Below the pieces are notes generated by a model that was not told the origin of the DNA, did no database searches, and saw only the letters and a list, made by a program, of their open reading frames with translations. From the NCBI GenBank assembly GCA_050015055.1, contig JBEKCD010000013.1, positions 23,405 to 87,404 of the forward strand: 64,000 nucleotides of DNA. The letters run 5' to 3'. The DNA comes from JBEKCD01 sp050015055. GTDB lineage: Archaea > Thermoproteota > Bathyarchaeia > Bathyarchaeales > Bathycorpusculaceae. Shown here in pieces: positions 17,404 to 26,509 of this stretch. A program made the translations under genes and the position numbers. The first letter of the stretch is position 1, and every line of letters starts with the position of its first letter.

Positions 17404-19512
17404 TCAACCGTCTATTTTTTGACTCTTGTTTCTTCTTCTCCTGTAGACCTCCAATATAAGAACCAGAAGCACACTCAGCACGATGATTATGACTACCGCC
17501 AGTTGACTTGTTTCAACTGGAAGCCCAGCCAACAACACGTACCTCGTCATTGTAACCGAAACCGTCGTTGAACCATCAACAAGAAGATTCTCAATCATGG
17601 CTGGCGAACCCTTATCCGACAGGTAAACCGAGATACTGTAACTGTCACCTACCAGATTGGCAAACGTAACCGTGCCATTAGCCTGCGTCCGACTCGAAAT
17701 CGCTTCAACCCCGTTTCCCTGCAACGTCACGTTCGTGTTTGCAAACGGCTGCCCAAAGTAGTCAGTCACCGTGACCGAAATGCTCAACCCGAAGAGATCA
17801 CAGTTCACAGTCACGTTTTCATCTTGGAACAGGTGTACTGTCGTGCTGTTAAGCTCCTTTCCTGCACTGTCAAGAATCTCCACATCGTACTCGCCAAAAG
17901 TCGCATTGTGGAAAGCGACAGTGCCATTCGAATCAGTGTTTCCGTCATAGTTAATGCCGCCAACCAACTCTCTGGCCTCCACTGTAGCATTACTGAACGG
18001 CTGCCCATCAGCCTTGAAGGCCTGGACTTGCAATGCGTACGAGGGGCAACCGATGGTTACGTTGAAGAAGGGCACCAGGCTTCCACCGACCAGCAGATTT
18101 GTAATCGTTCCGTTGACAGTGTTGTTTGAAGAAGACTCGATAATCGTTGTCACGTTAAACGACGTATTGTACCGCGAGGCGTTCAGAGTATACGTACTAT
18201 TTGGCAACAGCGATTGCGCCACCACGTTTCCAGTGACATTTGTTGTCAAAGTCACGTTCTCCGGTGTCAGGTAGACCCCCGCTTCGGGGATGCCTACTTC
18301 AGCACCGTTCACAATCGCAACAACCTTAATGTTCAAATCGGTAAGATTGAGTACAAGATCACTTGCCCCAGTGTTGTTTACTTCAAAATGGCCTTCTCCG
18401 ACCTCCACACCTTGGAAATATCCTTTCAAAGTGTAGTTTCCAATTTCGAGCATCATCACTGCCAGACCATTCGAATCGGTTGTTTGATTGCTCACAGACG
18501 TCCCGTTTTCAAAGGCATTAACGGCGACGTTTGGCACAAGGTCTTTAGCCAAATTCCTTGCAGTCACATTGAAAGCAAAACCTGGGACTGTGAAGTCCTG
18601 AGTATCTGGAACAGTCTTCACTGTCGGAGACGCCGCTATTGAAACAATGTTCACACTATAGGTGCCCACTGAAGCATTCAACGGCACTGCAAAGCTCGAA
18701 TAATTGACTACACCTGCAGAATTAGCGGTCAGATTCACGGAATATTGAATGTTGGTTCCGGTCACGTTAAGCATGACGGTTTCGTTGGCGGCATAGACTG
18801 CCTTGATGTTAACTGTCTGCATCCTGTGATATTCCGTCGAATTCGTCAAACCCACGATGAACGCCGCTGGGGCAACCGTGGAGTTAGCAGAAACCGTGTA
18901 ATTGCCGACGTAGTTGGTGTTAGCGCCCGTCGAAAAATCCCCAGGATAAGTCAGGGTTACGCTACCGTTTCCGAGGGCGGACGTTGGAATGCCGAACTGT
19001 TTAGAGTATGTCGAATTGTCGGGGTTTTGAACATTAATCGTAGAACCGTACGTCATGTTGGAATCCCCGCCAGTTACATTGAAAAAGATCGGTACTGAGT
19101 CACCTTCCTGCAACTGTGTTGGGGGTGGAGGAACAGTAACGTTCATGTAATATGCCGTTGAAATATAGAAAACATGTGTGACATTCTCAAGGGGGTTGCT
19201 CACATCAACCACTGTCACCGTGTGGTTGCCTAACGTTGCTTCTGGAACTAGAAACGAGGCGGTCACGTTGTTTTCAGTAGCATTTCCAACTACTTGAATC
19301 GTGCCATCAAAAGTAACGCTGTACGTCCCGTTTGTCGTCGTCAGGTTTGCCGTCAACGTAACGTTCGTACCAACATTTCCCGTGGCAGGACTGATAGAGA
19401 ACATCTGCATCACAGCATTAGCTCTAGGCAAGAATGAAAAACCCAGTAGCACAGATGTTAACATCAAGAACAAACACATCAACTGTTTAGCTCTAAGCCG
19501 AATTTTTGCCAA
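17404..19512 (-). CDS. Large secreted, membrane-anchored surface protein with Ig-like repeats
   Basis: 702 residues. A signal peptide (basic MAKIRLRAKQ, then a hydrophobic run to RANA, about residue 33) is followed by beta-sandwich repeats starting FSISPATGNVGTNVTLTANL (IPT/Ig-like), and later carboxypeptidase-regulatory-like modules (for example ITVTDYFGQPFANTNVTL). Many N-x-S/T sequons suggest heavy N-glycosylation. A single C-terminal helix (LAVVIIIVLSVLLVLILEVY) and RRRRNK anchor it, leaving the body outside. Likely an S-layer-associated or adhesive protein; it may be a client of the glycosyltransferases in this window. Confidence 0.82.
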   Translation of the reverse strand: MAKIRLRAKQLMCLFLMLTSVLLGFSFLPRANAVMQMFSISPATGNVGTNVTLTANLTTTNGTYSVTFDGTIQVVGNATENNVTASFLVPEATLGNHTVTVVDVSNPLENVTHVFYISTAYYMNVTVPPPPTQLQEGDSVPIFFNVTGGDSNMTYGSTINVQNPDNSTYSKQFGIPTSALGNGSVTLTYPGDFSTGANTNYVGNYTVSANSTVAPAAFIVGLTNSTEYHRMQTVNIKAVYAANETVMLNVTGTNIQYSVNLTANSAGVVNYSSFAVPLNASVGTYSVNIVSIAASPTVKTVPDTQDFTVPGFAFNVTARNLAKDLVPNVAVNAFENGTSVSNQTTDSNGLAVMMLEIGNYTLKGYFQGVEVGEGHFEVNNTGASDLVLNLTDLNIKVVAIVNGAEVGIPEAGVYLTPENVTLTTNVTGNVVAQSLLPNSTYTLNASRYNTSFNVTTIIESSSNNTVNGTITNLLVGGSLVPFFNVTIGCPSYALQVQAFKADGQPFSNATVEARELVGGINYDGNTDSNGTVAFHNATFGEYDVEILDSAGKELNSTTVHLFQDENVTVNCDLFGLSISVTVTDYFGQPFANTNVTLQGNGVEAISSRTQANGTVTFANLVGDSYSISVYLSDKGSPAMIENLLVDGSTTVSVTMTRYVLLAGLPVETSQLAVVIIIVLSVLLVLILEVYRRRRNKSQKIDG

Positions 19513-19617
19513 GCGTCTTCCCTCGAACTATACATCCAAGATTGTGAACATCTCTAATACTGGGTGCATTTTAAACTTTACCTTTTCCACCGCAATCTCT
19601 GACGCGCGCTTGGCACA

Positions 19618-20862
19618 TTGTCAAATGAAAAGCAACTTAAGCCCGAAGCAGATAGTACTGAAGATTTGAGGCGTTCAGGCGTGATTGAGGATATTCTAAG
19701 CCTAGTCAATAGGCATGAAGAGTGGCGCGGCAAGCAATGTTTGAACCTCATCCCATCCGAGAACATAATGAGCCCAACCGCGCGCAGACTACTTTCCTCG
19801 GAACTTGCACATCGTTACACTTCCAGAGATCGATTCTACATGGGAACACGTTTCACGGATGAAATCGAACAATACGGTGAAAAACTGGCAAAAGAAGTGT
19901 TCAAAGCAGAAACCGCAGATCTACGACCCCTTTCAGGGCACATCGCCGACACAATTGTCCTAGCAAACCTCACGAAACCAGGCGACACGCTCATGTGCCT
20001 CTCCCCGCAAGACGGAGGATACCCCGGAATGTGGAGCGAAGGCCTCGCAGGACTCTTCAAACTTAAACCTGTTCCCTTCCCGTTCTCAAAGAAAGACTGG
20101 AACATAAGAGTTGAAGAAGCAAAAGAAGCCATATCGCAATTCAAACCTCGAATAGTGATTTTCGGTGCAAGCCTGATTCTCTTCCCGTATCCAGTCAGCA
20201 CACTGGCAAAAGTTGCCCACGAAAACGGTGCAATCGTAGGATTCGACGGCTCACACGTCCTCGGACTTATTGCCGGCGAACAGTTCCAGGATCCACTGCG
20301 AGAAGGCGCACAAGCCCTGTTCGGCTCAACACACAAGAGTTTATTCGGCCCTCAAGGAGGCATACTGTTGGCAAACAAGGAAATCGGAGAAACCTTGAAA
20401 GGGAAGATTTATCCTGCTTTCGTGGACAATGCCCATTGGAACCGCATCGCAGCGCTTACCTTAGCCTTGGCTGAAATGAAAGACTTCGGCAAAGCGTACG
20501 CAGCGCAGATTGTCCGCAACTCAAAATCCTTGGCCAAAGCACTGCAAGACTACGGCTGCCCAGTGATTTGCCAACACCTAGGCTTCACCCAGTCCCACCA
20601 AGTCATAGTGGACTACGGAGACTACGAAAAAGGAAGAACCGTAGCAGAAGAGCTTCAACGTGCAAACATAATCACAGACTGCGTGATTAGATTTGGCACA
20701 TGCGAGGTCACAAGACGCGGGATGAAAGAGACGGAAATGCTGAAAATAGCCGAACTAGTCAAAAGAACAATCATCGACAAGGAGAACCCGGAGGCAATCA
20801 AAAAGAACGTGGCGAAACTCGCCGGCGAGTTCCAGAAGGCACAATACTGCTTTGACGCGTAA
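19618..20862 (+). CDS. glyA: Serine hydroxymethyltransferase-family PLP enzyme
   Basis: 414 residues from TTG. LNLIPSENIMSPTARRLLSS is the SHMT entry motif, LRPLSGHIADTIVLANL and GFDGSHVLGLIAG supply cofactor contacts, and GSTHKSLFGPQGG holds the PLP lysine. SHMT transfers the serine hydroxymethyl group to a pterin carrier. Some spacing differs from bacterial GlyA, as in archaeal forms, so a relative using another aldehyde is possible. Later TTG/GTG starts (19669, 19681) cannot be excluded. A GCGCGC site (19604-19609) lies just upstream. Confidence 0.85.
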   Translation: MSNEKQLKPEADSTEDLRRSGVIEDILSLVNRHEEWRGKQCLNLIPSENIMSPTARRLLSSELAHRYTSRDRFYMGTRFTDEIEQYGEKLAKEVFKAETADLRPLSGHIADTIVLANLTKPGDTLMCLSPQDGGYPGMWSEGLAGLFKLKPVPFPFSKKDWNIRVEEAKEAISQFKPRIVIFGASLILFPYPVSTLAKVAHENGAIVGFDGSHVLGLIAGEQFQDPLREGAQALFGSTHKSLFGPQGGILLANKEIGETLKGKIYPAFVDNAHWNRIAALTLALAEMKDFGKAYAAQIVRNSKSLAKALQDYGCPVICQHLGFTQSHQVIVDYGDYEKGRTVAEELQRANIITDCVIRFGTCEVTRRGMKETEMLKIAELVKRTIIDKENPEAIKKNVAKLAGEFQKAQYCFDA

Positions 20863-21155
20863 CACCGCATTGTCTCTCCATCCTCACCCTCTGAAACATC
20901 TGCGCAACACGCCTGAAAGTGGTTACGTTGGAAACATGCGTCCCGTCCACTGCAGAAAGCCGCGTTGTACTGTTAAGCAAACTTGAGAGTTCAAGGAGAT
21001 TTGACAGCGCGTAATATTCTTTGCAATTAAGTCAGCTTTTGAAGCCAGGTTAGCACATGGTAAGTTATTTTTGAATCAAATGAGAACAAAGCTTAAATAT
21101 TCCCTCGAGCATTACCCTTACTCTTGAACCAAAGATTGAATCGAGGTGTTGATGG
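20863..21155. other. Intergenic stretch before the small conserved gene
   Basis: No gene supported. A TATA-like gcttaaatattc near 21091-21102 probably drives the 21156 gene. Confidence 0.4.
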
Positions 21156-21353
21156 ATGGTTAAAGATGGACGAGGGCGCCTATTCAGGAGAAAAGACGGC
21201 AAATACCTCATCTACCTGCCGAAAGACTTAGCCGAAGACAGCATGTTCCCATTCAAAGGCTCCGACTCTATATTTGTAAAGGTGTCCTTCAGACCAAGCG
21301 GCGACATCAGACTGCTGATAGAGGAATGGAAAGAACCAGTACCAGAGGAATGA
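21156..21353 (+). CDS. Small conserved-looking protein, function unknown
   Basis: 65 residues: a basic start (VKDGRGRLFRRKDGKYLIYLPKDLAEDSMFPF) then a beta-rich half (SIFVKVSFRPSGDIRLLIEEW). The shape recalls one half of an AbrB-like swapped-hairpin DNA-binding domain, but no diagnostic motif is present. Upstream TATA and GAGGTGTTG near the start support expression. Confidence 0.55.
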   Translation: MVKDGRGRLFRRKDGKYLIYLPKDLAEDSMFPFKGSDSIFVKVSFRPSGDIRLLIEEWKEPVPEE

Positions 21354-21456
21354 GCAAGGCACGGCACGGGGCAAAAGCCGCCCGTCCCTATTTTTGAGGA
21401 TACGATAAAATACTCGTTTATTCTACATATTCCAAACCCAAAAAGGTGCTAACGTA

Positions 21457-22095
21457 ATGGACGCTCTGAAAACTATTCTAGACGAAACAAGAAAAGAGCT
21501 AATGTGCAAGGACAAAGTGAGAGAAACAGCTTACAGAGATCTGAGAGAAGCAACGAGCCTTTCGAAGCAAGCAATACTTCTCATTCATCAAAAAAGGTTG
21601 AAAGAAGCAGAAAAATCCATTGAAAAAGCACGCAGAACTATTTCAAGAGTCAACGACATCTCAGCCTCACATCCCAGCATCATCTATTGCGGCCCGTACA
21701 GCGCCGCGCTTCAAGAATACTCGGAAGCAAACATATTCCTGAAACTAGTCCAAGAATCAAGGTTCATAACACCCAAGGAGATTGGTGCTCCTTCGGATGA
21801 TTACGTGCTTGGACTGGCTGATGTAATAGGCGAATGCAGACGCGCAGTGCTGGACGCTCTACGCGAAGGTGACGCAAAAAAGGGAGAAAATTACCTGCAA
21901 ACAATGGACCAAATCTACATCGAACTCATGGCTATGGACGAATCTTACATGCTTGTGCCAGGCCTAAGGAGAAAATGTGACGTTGCTAGAAAACTCATCG
22001 AGATCACTCGCGGAGACATAACCCAAGAAATCCGAAGAAACGAGCTTGAGAAACATCTGAGACAGTTTGAAAAGTACGCAAGAAGCAAGAAATGA
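21457..22095 (+). CDS. Translin-family RNA/DNA-binding protein
   Basis: 212 residues, all alpha-helical. The block EIGAPSDDYVLGLADVIGECRRAVLDAL matches the conserved translin core, and GPYSAALQEYSEANIFLKLVQ matches the preceding helix. Translin forms octameric rings that bind single-stranded nucleic acid; archaeal homologues can have RNase activity with acidic residues. The gene ends inside the longest possible endonuclease V frame. GGTGCTAACGTA precedes the ATG. Confidence 0.85.
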   Translation: MDALKTILDETRKELMCKDKVRETAYRDLREATSLSKQAILLIHQKRLKEAEKSIEKARRTISRVNDISASHPSIIYCGPYSAALQEYSEANIFLKLVQESRFITPKEIGAPSDDYVLGLADVIGECRRAVLDALREGDAKKGENYLQTMDQIYIELMAMDESYMLVPGLRRKCDVARKLIEITRGDITQEIRRNELEKHLRQFEKYARSKK

Positions 22096-22183
22096 ACCCA
22101 ACGCAGCACCGAAAAGAACCACTGGTGAGAATAACATCAAACATCGCTTTTCTACCAAGAAAGCCCATGAAGCTCAGCTACGA

Positions 22184-22822
22184 ATGTCAGAGAAGATTAC
22201 TTTCGAGGACAGATTACCCAAGAGAATCTGCTCAGTGGCGGGTGTAGACATTGCCTATGCTGATGACGTGTCTATAGGAGCCGTGGCAGTTCTTGATTAT
22301 TACTCCTTCAAGCTCGTGGAAAAGCAAACAGCCTTCTGCAAGACTCGTTTTCCCTACATTCCAACCCTACTTTCCTTCAGAGAAACAGAACCCGCGGTCC
22401 TGTGCATTCGAAAACTGCGCACCCAACCGGACCTGTTCCTAGTCGACGCCCACGGGTTTGCGCACCCTTATCACTGCGGATTCGCAAGCCATCTGGGACT
22501 CATTCTGAGAAAACCGGTAGTCGGTGTTGCAAAAAGCAAATTGATCGGCGAAGTCAAAACTGCCAAATCCAAAGACGATTCGAACCTCATCGAGTATGAC
22601 CAAAGGACCGTTGGCGCGGCTGTCACCACCAAGAGCGGATGCAAACCCGTCTATGTCAGCGTTGGACACATGATTTCGCTAGAAACAGCCATCAAAATAG
22701 TCAAGCACTGTGCCAAAAATAACCGAATGCCAGAACCTGTTCTCATGGCCCACAGCATAGCAACAGGAGAGAAACGAAAAATCAATATCCCCTCAACAAC
22801 TAAGAACCGTGATAGTGAATGA
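22184..22822 (+). CDS. nfi: Endonuclease V
   Basis: Blocks VAGVDIAYADD, FPYIPTLLSFRETEP, DLFLVDAHGFAHPYHCGFASHLG and KPVVGVAKSKLIGEV are those of endonuclease V, which nicks DNA 3' of deoxyinosine; the Asp residues in blocks 1 and 3 bind metal. The frame is open upstream to TTG 22067, and residues before ATG 22184 (KKAHEAQLR) resemble the family's N-terminal helix, so the true start may be earlier, overlapping translin by up to 29 nt. The coordinate given is the first ATG. Confidence 0.88.
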   Translation: MSEKITFEDRLPKRICSVAGVDIAYADDVSIGAVAVLDYYSFKLVEKQTAFCKTRFPYIPTLLSFRETEPAVLCIRKLRTQPDLFLVDAHGFAHPYHCGFASHLGLILRKPVVGVAKSKLIGEVKTAKSKDDSNLIEYDQRTVGAAVTTKSGCKPVYVSVGHMISLETAIKIVKHCAKNNRMPEPVLMAHSIATGEKRKINIPSTTKNRDSE

Positions 22823-23531
22823 ATTGCTAAACCCAAAACTCAGTGCGATAGCAAAAAAGATTCGCAACGAACCCCTTCGCCAGAAGGTCATTGAACTGTT
22901 GAAAAACCCCACTATCGAAATCAACGGCAAAACATACTCAGGCTTGCCTCTTGAAACATCGCCCGCCGGTATATCACGTCACCACAGCTACCCGGGCGGA
23001 TACATTGAACACGTCGCTTCAACAACAAACCTCGCACTGGCAATGTGCGACTCCGTGGAGAAGACATACCACGGCAGTGTAAACCGCGACCTTGTCATAT
23101 CCGGCGTACTGTTGCACGACATATTCAAACCGACAACATACACTATCAACAAGAACGGAAGCTACAGCTCAGCACGCTTAGCCGACTACTTGGACCACCT
23201 ATCACTCGCAACTTCGGAACTCGTTCGCAGAGACTTTCCGCTAGAACTGGTTCACATAGTGTCAGCGCACCACGGCGAGGCGAGCCCGATAAGACCGAAG
23301 ACCATTGAGGCCCTGATCTGCCACTTGGCAGACTCGACAGATTCACGTTTGAACAGCGAAGTCTTGAACGCAGCAGCATACCTTTCAAGAAGAGCCATGG
23401 GTCAAGAACTTTCCAGGATGAACTCGAAGGAAGCATTCGAAATAGTCCGTTCGAAGTCCGTCGAAGGCTGGGAAGGCGTTGCAAAAACCATAGAAAAAAT
23501 AAGTCGCAGAAGAAAAACGCACAAAACTTAA
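22809..23531 (+). CDS. HD-domain metal-dependent phosphohydrolase
   Basis: 240 residues from GTG, overlapping the end of endonuclease V by 14 nt. Metal ligands appear in order: SYPGGYIEHVAST, VLLHDIFKP (the HD), SAHHGE and CHLADSTDS. The arrangement is reminiscent of archaeal MptB, the Fe(II)-dependent dihydroneopterin cyclic phosphate phosphodiesterase, but this is a resemblance, not proof. HD enzymes otherwise act on varied phosphoesters and nucleotides. Confidence 0.8.
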   Translation: MIVNELLNPKLSAIAKKIRNEPLRQKVIELLKNPTIEINGKTYSGLPLETSPAGISRHHSYPGGYIEHVASTTNLALAMCDSVEKTYHGSVNRDLVISGVLLHDIFKPTTYTINKNGSYSSARLADYLDHLSLATSELVRRDFPLELVHIVSAHHGEASPIRPKTIEALICHLADSTDSRLNSEVLNAAAYLSRRAMGQELSRMNSKEAFEIVRSKSVEGWEGVAKTIEKISRRRKTHKT

Positions 23532-23572
23532 TAGCTCAGCCTGCGTGAAAACTGAGAAACAGTGACTTAAGA

Positions 23573-23899
23573 TTGGAAATCTCCTTTGATGAGTTTCAAA
23601 AACTCGATCTTCGTGTTGGAAAAATAGTGGAAGCTGACCAAATCCCAGGGTCACGAAACCTCATAAGAATGATAGTTGATTTTGGGACTGAAAAGAGGCA
23701 AGCCGTTGCTGGACTCTTGCAGTGGTACAAACCAGAGGATCTCGTGGGCAAAAAGTGCGCCTTCATTCTCAATCTTCAGAGACGCAAAATGATGGGCGTC
23801 GAATCCCAGTGCATGATCTTCGCCGCTGAGGACGACAAGGGCAACGTTGTGATCTTGCAGCCTGAAAAGGACGTCGCACCGGGAAGCAGAATACATTAG
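23573..23899 (+). CDS. tRNA-binding-domain protein (MetRS C-terminal / EMAPII type)
   Basis: 108 residues from TTG. FQKLDLRVGKIVEADQIPGSRNLIRMIVDFG and QAVAGLLQWY...LVGKKCAFILNL...MMGVESQCMIFAA are the OB-fold signature of the MetRS beta subunit/Trbp111 family. In archaea this is often a separate chain that dimerises and helps methionyl-tRNA synthetase bind tRNA. The catalytic MetRS is not in the window. Confidence 0.9.
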   Translation: MEISFDEFQKLDLRVGKIVEADQIPGSRNLIRMIVDFGTEKRQAVAGLLQWYKPEDLVGKKCAFILNLQRRKMMGVESQCMIFAAEDDKGNVVILQPEKDVAPGSRIH

Positions 23900-23913
23900 C
23901 AGGCGACCAATCG

Positions 23914-25173
23914 TTAACCCATGAGTTTGATGATCGCTTCAGCTTTTTCCTCGCTCCCGACGAGATACTCAACCATTTCCTGGTTCAAGTCCAGCCACTT
24001 TGCCAGTCCAGCTGCCATCTCAGCATTATTGTCGAACATTATCTTCAGGTACGGAATGACTTCCCTCGAGGCTCTTCTAGCTGAAATGTGGTTCTTCTTC
24101 TTGATCTTGGCACCTATACTTAATTTCATGGCACGTTCGGCTCTGGACCTCGACAACATCTGTATACGTTCAGGGAACTTGAATTGGATCCACCCTGAAG
24201 TTCTGGTGTTCTTTCTAGCCAGGGCTACACCAGCCGTCATGTAGTCTATCACGTAACGCAAAAAACCCCACTCCTGCGTTGCGCGGATTCTGCCGCGATA
24301 AACATCTGCAATAGACAGTGCATCCATCGCGTCGGCCAGATCATGCGGGTCCGTTAGGTGCGCTGGAACATTCTCGTAGATCCACTCGAAAAGCATGTCA
24401 GTGTCAACGTCCACCATGTTGGCGGCCTGCTTTGCGCTGGCGCAGGTCTTTCCGTAGAGTATCATTCTTAGAACGTTGAAGATGCTGTCTTGCCTATCTC
24501 GGTAGCCCAGCCAAGATACGTCCTCGTATGTCAACGTTTTCTTACCTTGGCCCAGCGCCTGGAGATCGTTCACTGCAGAACGCACATCCCCTCCTGAGCG
24601 TTGGGCAATAAACTTTATCGCAGCCTCGTCTGCTTGAATCCCCTCGTCTTCACTTATCAACTTCAAACGCTTCGCAACTTCGCCTGCAGGCGGCTTCTTA
24701 AACTCTATCAAAAGGCAGTAGCTGCGGAGGTTGGAGAAACGAGGGTCATATGCGCTGTTAGCAATCAAGATTATTGGGCACTGTGCAGCTTTGACCACGT
24801 CGGTTATTGCCTTCACTCCGCCTCTGTCTGAAGTCCCGGTTAACCCGTCCAATTCATCAAGAAGAATTATCCTTTTTCCACCGAACAGTGAACCGTATTG
24901 CGAGGCCAGCCCTGCAAACCGATTTATCGCGTCCTCAGTTCGATAGTCGCTCGCGTTATTCTCCACGAACTCCATCCCATAATCATGAGCCAAGGCTTCG
25001 ACAGTAACCGTTTTCCCCACGCCCGGCGGCCCATAGAGAAAGGCGGCCCTCTTCTTGGGGATTCCTTTTTCCCAAGATTTTGTCCATTCAATGAGCTTTT
25101 CAATAGCGTCAGCGTTCCCAACGATGTCAGCCAGTGACTTCGGCGTGTGCTTAACGGTCCAAGCAAAGTGCAA
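23914..25173 (-). CDS. rfcL: Replication factor C large subunit
   Basis: 419 residues from TTG. Walker A GPPGVGKTVTVEALAHDYG, Walker B ILLDELDGLTG, and a TPKSLADIVGN start mark the clamp-loader large subunit. With RfcS it loads PCNA on primed DNA. The family usually has a basic or acidic tail with a PIP box; here the protein ends soon after the collar domain (EYLVGSEEKAEAIIKLMG) and no clear PIP box is visible. Ten bases after rfcS, so co-transcribed. Confidence 0.95.
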   Translation of the reverse strand: MHFAWTVKHTPKSLADIVGNADAIEKLIEWTKSWEKGIPKKRAAFLYGPPGVGKTVTVEALAHDYGMEFVENNASDYRTEDAINRFAGLASQYGSLFGGKRIILLDELDGLTGTSDRGGVKAITDVVKAAQCPIILIANSAYDPRFSNLRSYCLLIEFKKPPAGEVAKRLKLISEDEGIQADEAAIKFIAQRSGGDVRSAVNDLQALGQGKKTLTYEDVSWLGYRDRQDSIFNVLRMILYGKTCASAKQAANMVDVDTDMLFEWIYENVPAHLTDPHDLADAMDALSIADVYRGRIRATQEWGFLRYVIDYMTAGVALARKNTRTSGWIQFKFPERIQMLSRSRAERAMKLSIGAKIKKKNHISARRASREVIPYLKIMFDNNAEMAAGLAKWLDLNQEMVEYLVGSEEKAEAIIKLMG

Positions 25174-25183
25174 GAATTTGCAC

Positions 25184-26155
25184 CTATCTTGCGCTTCTCA
25201 AATCGCAGCCAGCTTCAACGAGCCTAGCCAGCAACGCGCTCAACTGGATCTCTTCATCAGCTCCTTCAACAAGCCTGAAATCCGCCTCGCCCACAATGTC
25301 AGCCAGTTTTATCTTCCACTGCTCAGGAAGCTCAGCTCTGAAGAGTTCTGTGTGAATCTGACGTATCACGTCGCTCCCAGCCACACCGTACTTCTGGATC
25401 ATGTCACGCAACTGTTTTCTTGCTTCCATGAAGTCACCCTCCATAGCCACTTTGATCATCTTTTGCACGTCTGCAGGGCTAGCTTTTCCGGTGATCGAAT
25501 AGATTACCTTTGCATCGACGGGTTTGCCCAACGAAGCCGCGGATTGTAGAGTGTTAATGGCCCGTCTCAGGTCTCCACCACAAATCTCAAAAATAGCGTC
25601 CAAACCCTCACTTGACAGTTTCACCTTTTCTTTTTCAGCCATCTCTTTCAAGTAAGAATCATGGGCTTCTCTCGGCAAGTAGGTAAAACGGAAAGGAGCA
25701 CACCTCGATTGAATAGGCTCAATTATCCTCCCACTATAGTTAGCGCACATGATGAAACGGCAAGTCTCCGTGTAACGCTCCATCGTCCGCCTAAGAGCCT
25801 GCTGAGCATCAGACGTCATGTTGTCCGCCTCATCCAGAATCATTATTTTAAACGGAATTTCACCAATCGATTTCACCCTCGCAAAAGTCTTCACGGTCTC
25901 CCTAACGACGTCAATTCCTCTCTCGTCACTCGCATTCAACTCCATCATGTGCTCTCTATAAACATCGCCGTAAAGATCCCTTGCCAAACAAAGAGCCGCG
26001 GTGGTCTTCCCAGTGCCCGGCGGCCCCGCAAAAATGCAGTGCGGCACGTTTCTCGACTTCGTGAAACTCTTCAACCGCTCAACAATATCTTTCTGGTCAA
26101 CGATGTCGCTCAGCTTCTTCGGCCTGTACTTTTCAGCCCACATCTCGAAACTCAA
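25184..26155 (-). CDS. rfcS: Replication factor C small subunit
   Basis: About 323 residues from TTG 26155 (MSFEMWAEKYRPKKLSDIV), which has GGAGG ten bases upstream; the frame extends to ATG 26191. Walker A GPPGTGKTTAALCLARDL, Walker B ILDEADNMTSDAQQALRRTME, the SRC motif QSRCAPFRFTYL and a three-helix collar are all present. Four copies with one RfcL form the archaeal clamp loader. First gene of the rfcS-rfcL pair. Confidence 0.96.
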   Translation of the reverse strand: MSFEMWAEKYRPKKLSDIVDQKDIVERLKSFTKSRNVPHCIFAGPPGTGKTTAALCLARDLYGDVYREHMMELNASDERGIDVVRETVKTFARVKSIGEIPFKIMILDEADNMTSDAQQALRRTMERYTETCRFIMCANYSGRIIEPIQSRCAPFRFTYLPREAHDSYLKEMAEKEKVKLSSEGLDAIFEICGGDLRRAINTLQSAASLGKPVDAKVIYSITGKASPADVQKMIKVAMEGDFMEARKQLRDMIQKYGVAGSDVIRQIHTELFRAELPEQWKIKLADIVGEADFRLVEGADEEIQLSALLARLVEAGCDLRSAR

Positions 26156-26191
26156 CCCACATGAACCTCCCGGTCTATACGTTATTTCCAT

Positions 26192-26509
26192 GCACTAATA
26201 AAAGTTATACCTGCATCAAAGAAAATATGCCTCCGGAGACCCCGACCAGCCGCTGAGCAATTCACACCGTGGTCAATTGCTTGCTTAGAAGAGCAGCACT
26301 TGAATCAGGTTAGACCGTGAGAATAGCAGACTTCCAGGCACGACAGATGCTTAGCTGGGGGATAGACGTTCAGAGTTTCACGCATACGCTCACCGTGGGT
26401 CCATGTTCATAAATGTTCATTTCTACGCCCTTCTAAGGCAACGTTTAAATGCTGATTGAGTCACACATCCTAGTTCCAAAAAGTTTACAAATGTAAAGGA
26501 GAGAGAAGA
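26192..26509. promoter_or_regulatory. Upstream region and promoter of the glutamate synthase gene
   Basis: The left 230 bp show nothing definable. The core promoter GCAACGTTTAAATGC is at 26438-26452, with TTTAAAT as TATA box, 57 bp before the ATG. The same 15 bases recur exactly at 28147-28161 before gdhA, so the two nitrogen-assimilation genes share a promoter core. A GGAGAG ribosome site lies at about 26497. Confidence 0.6.
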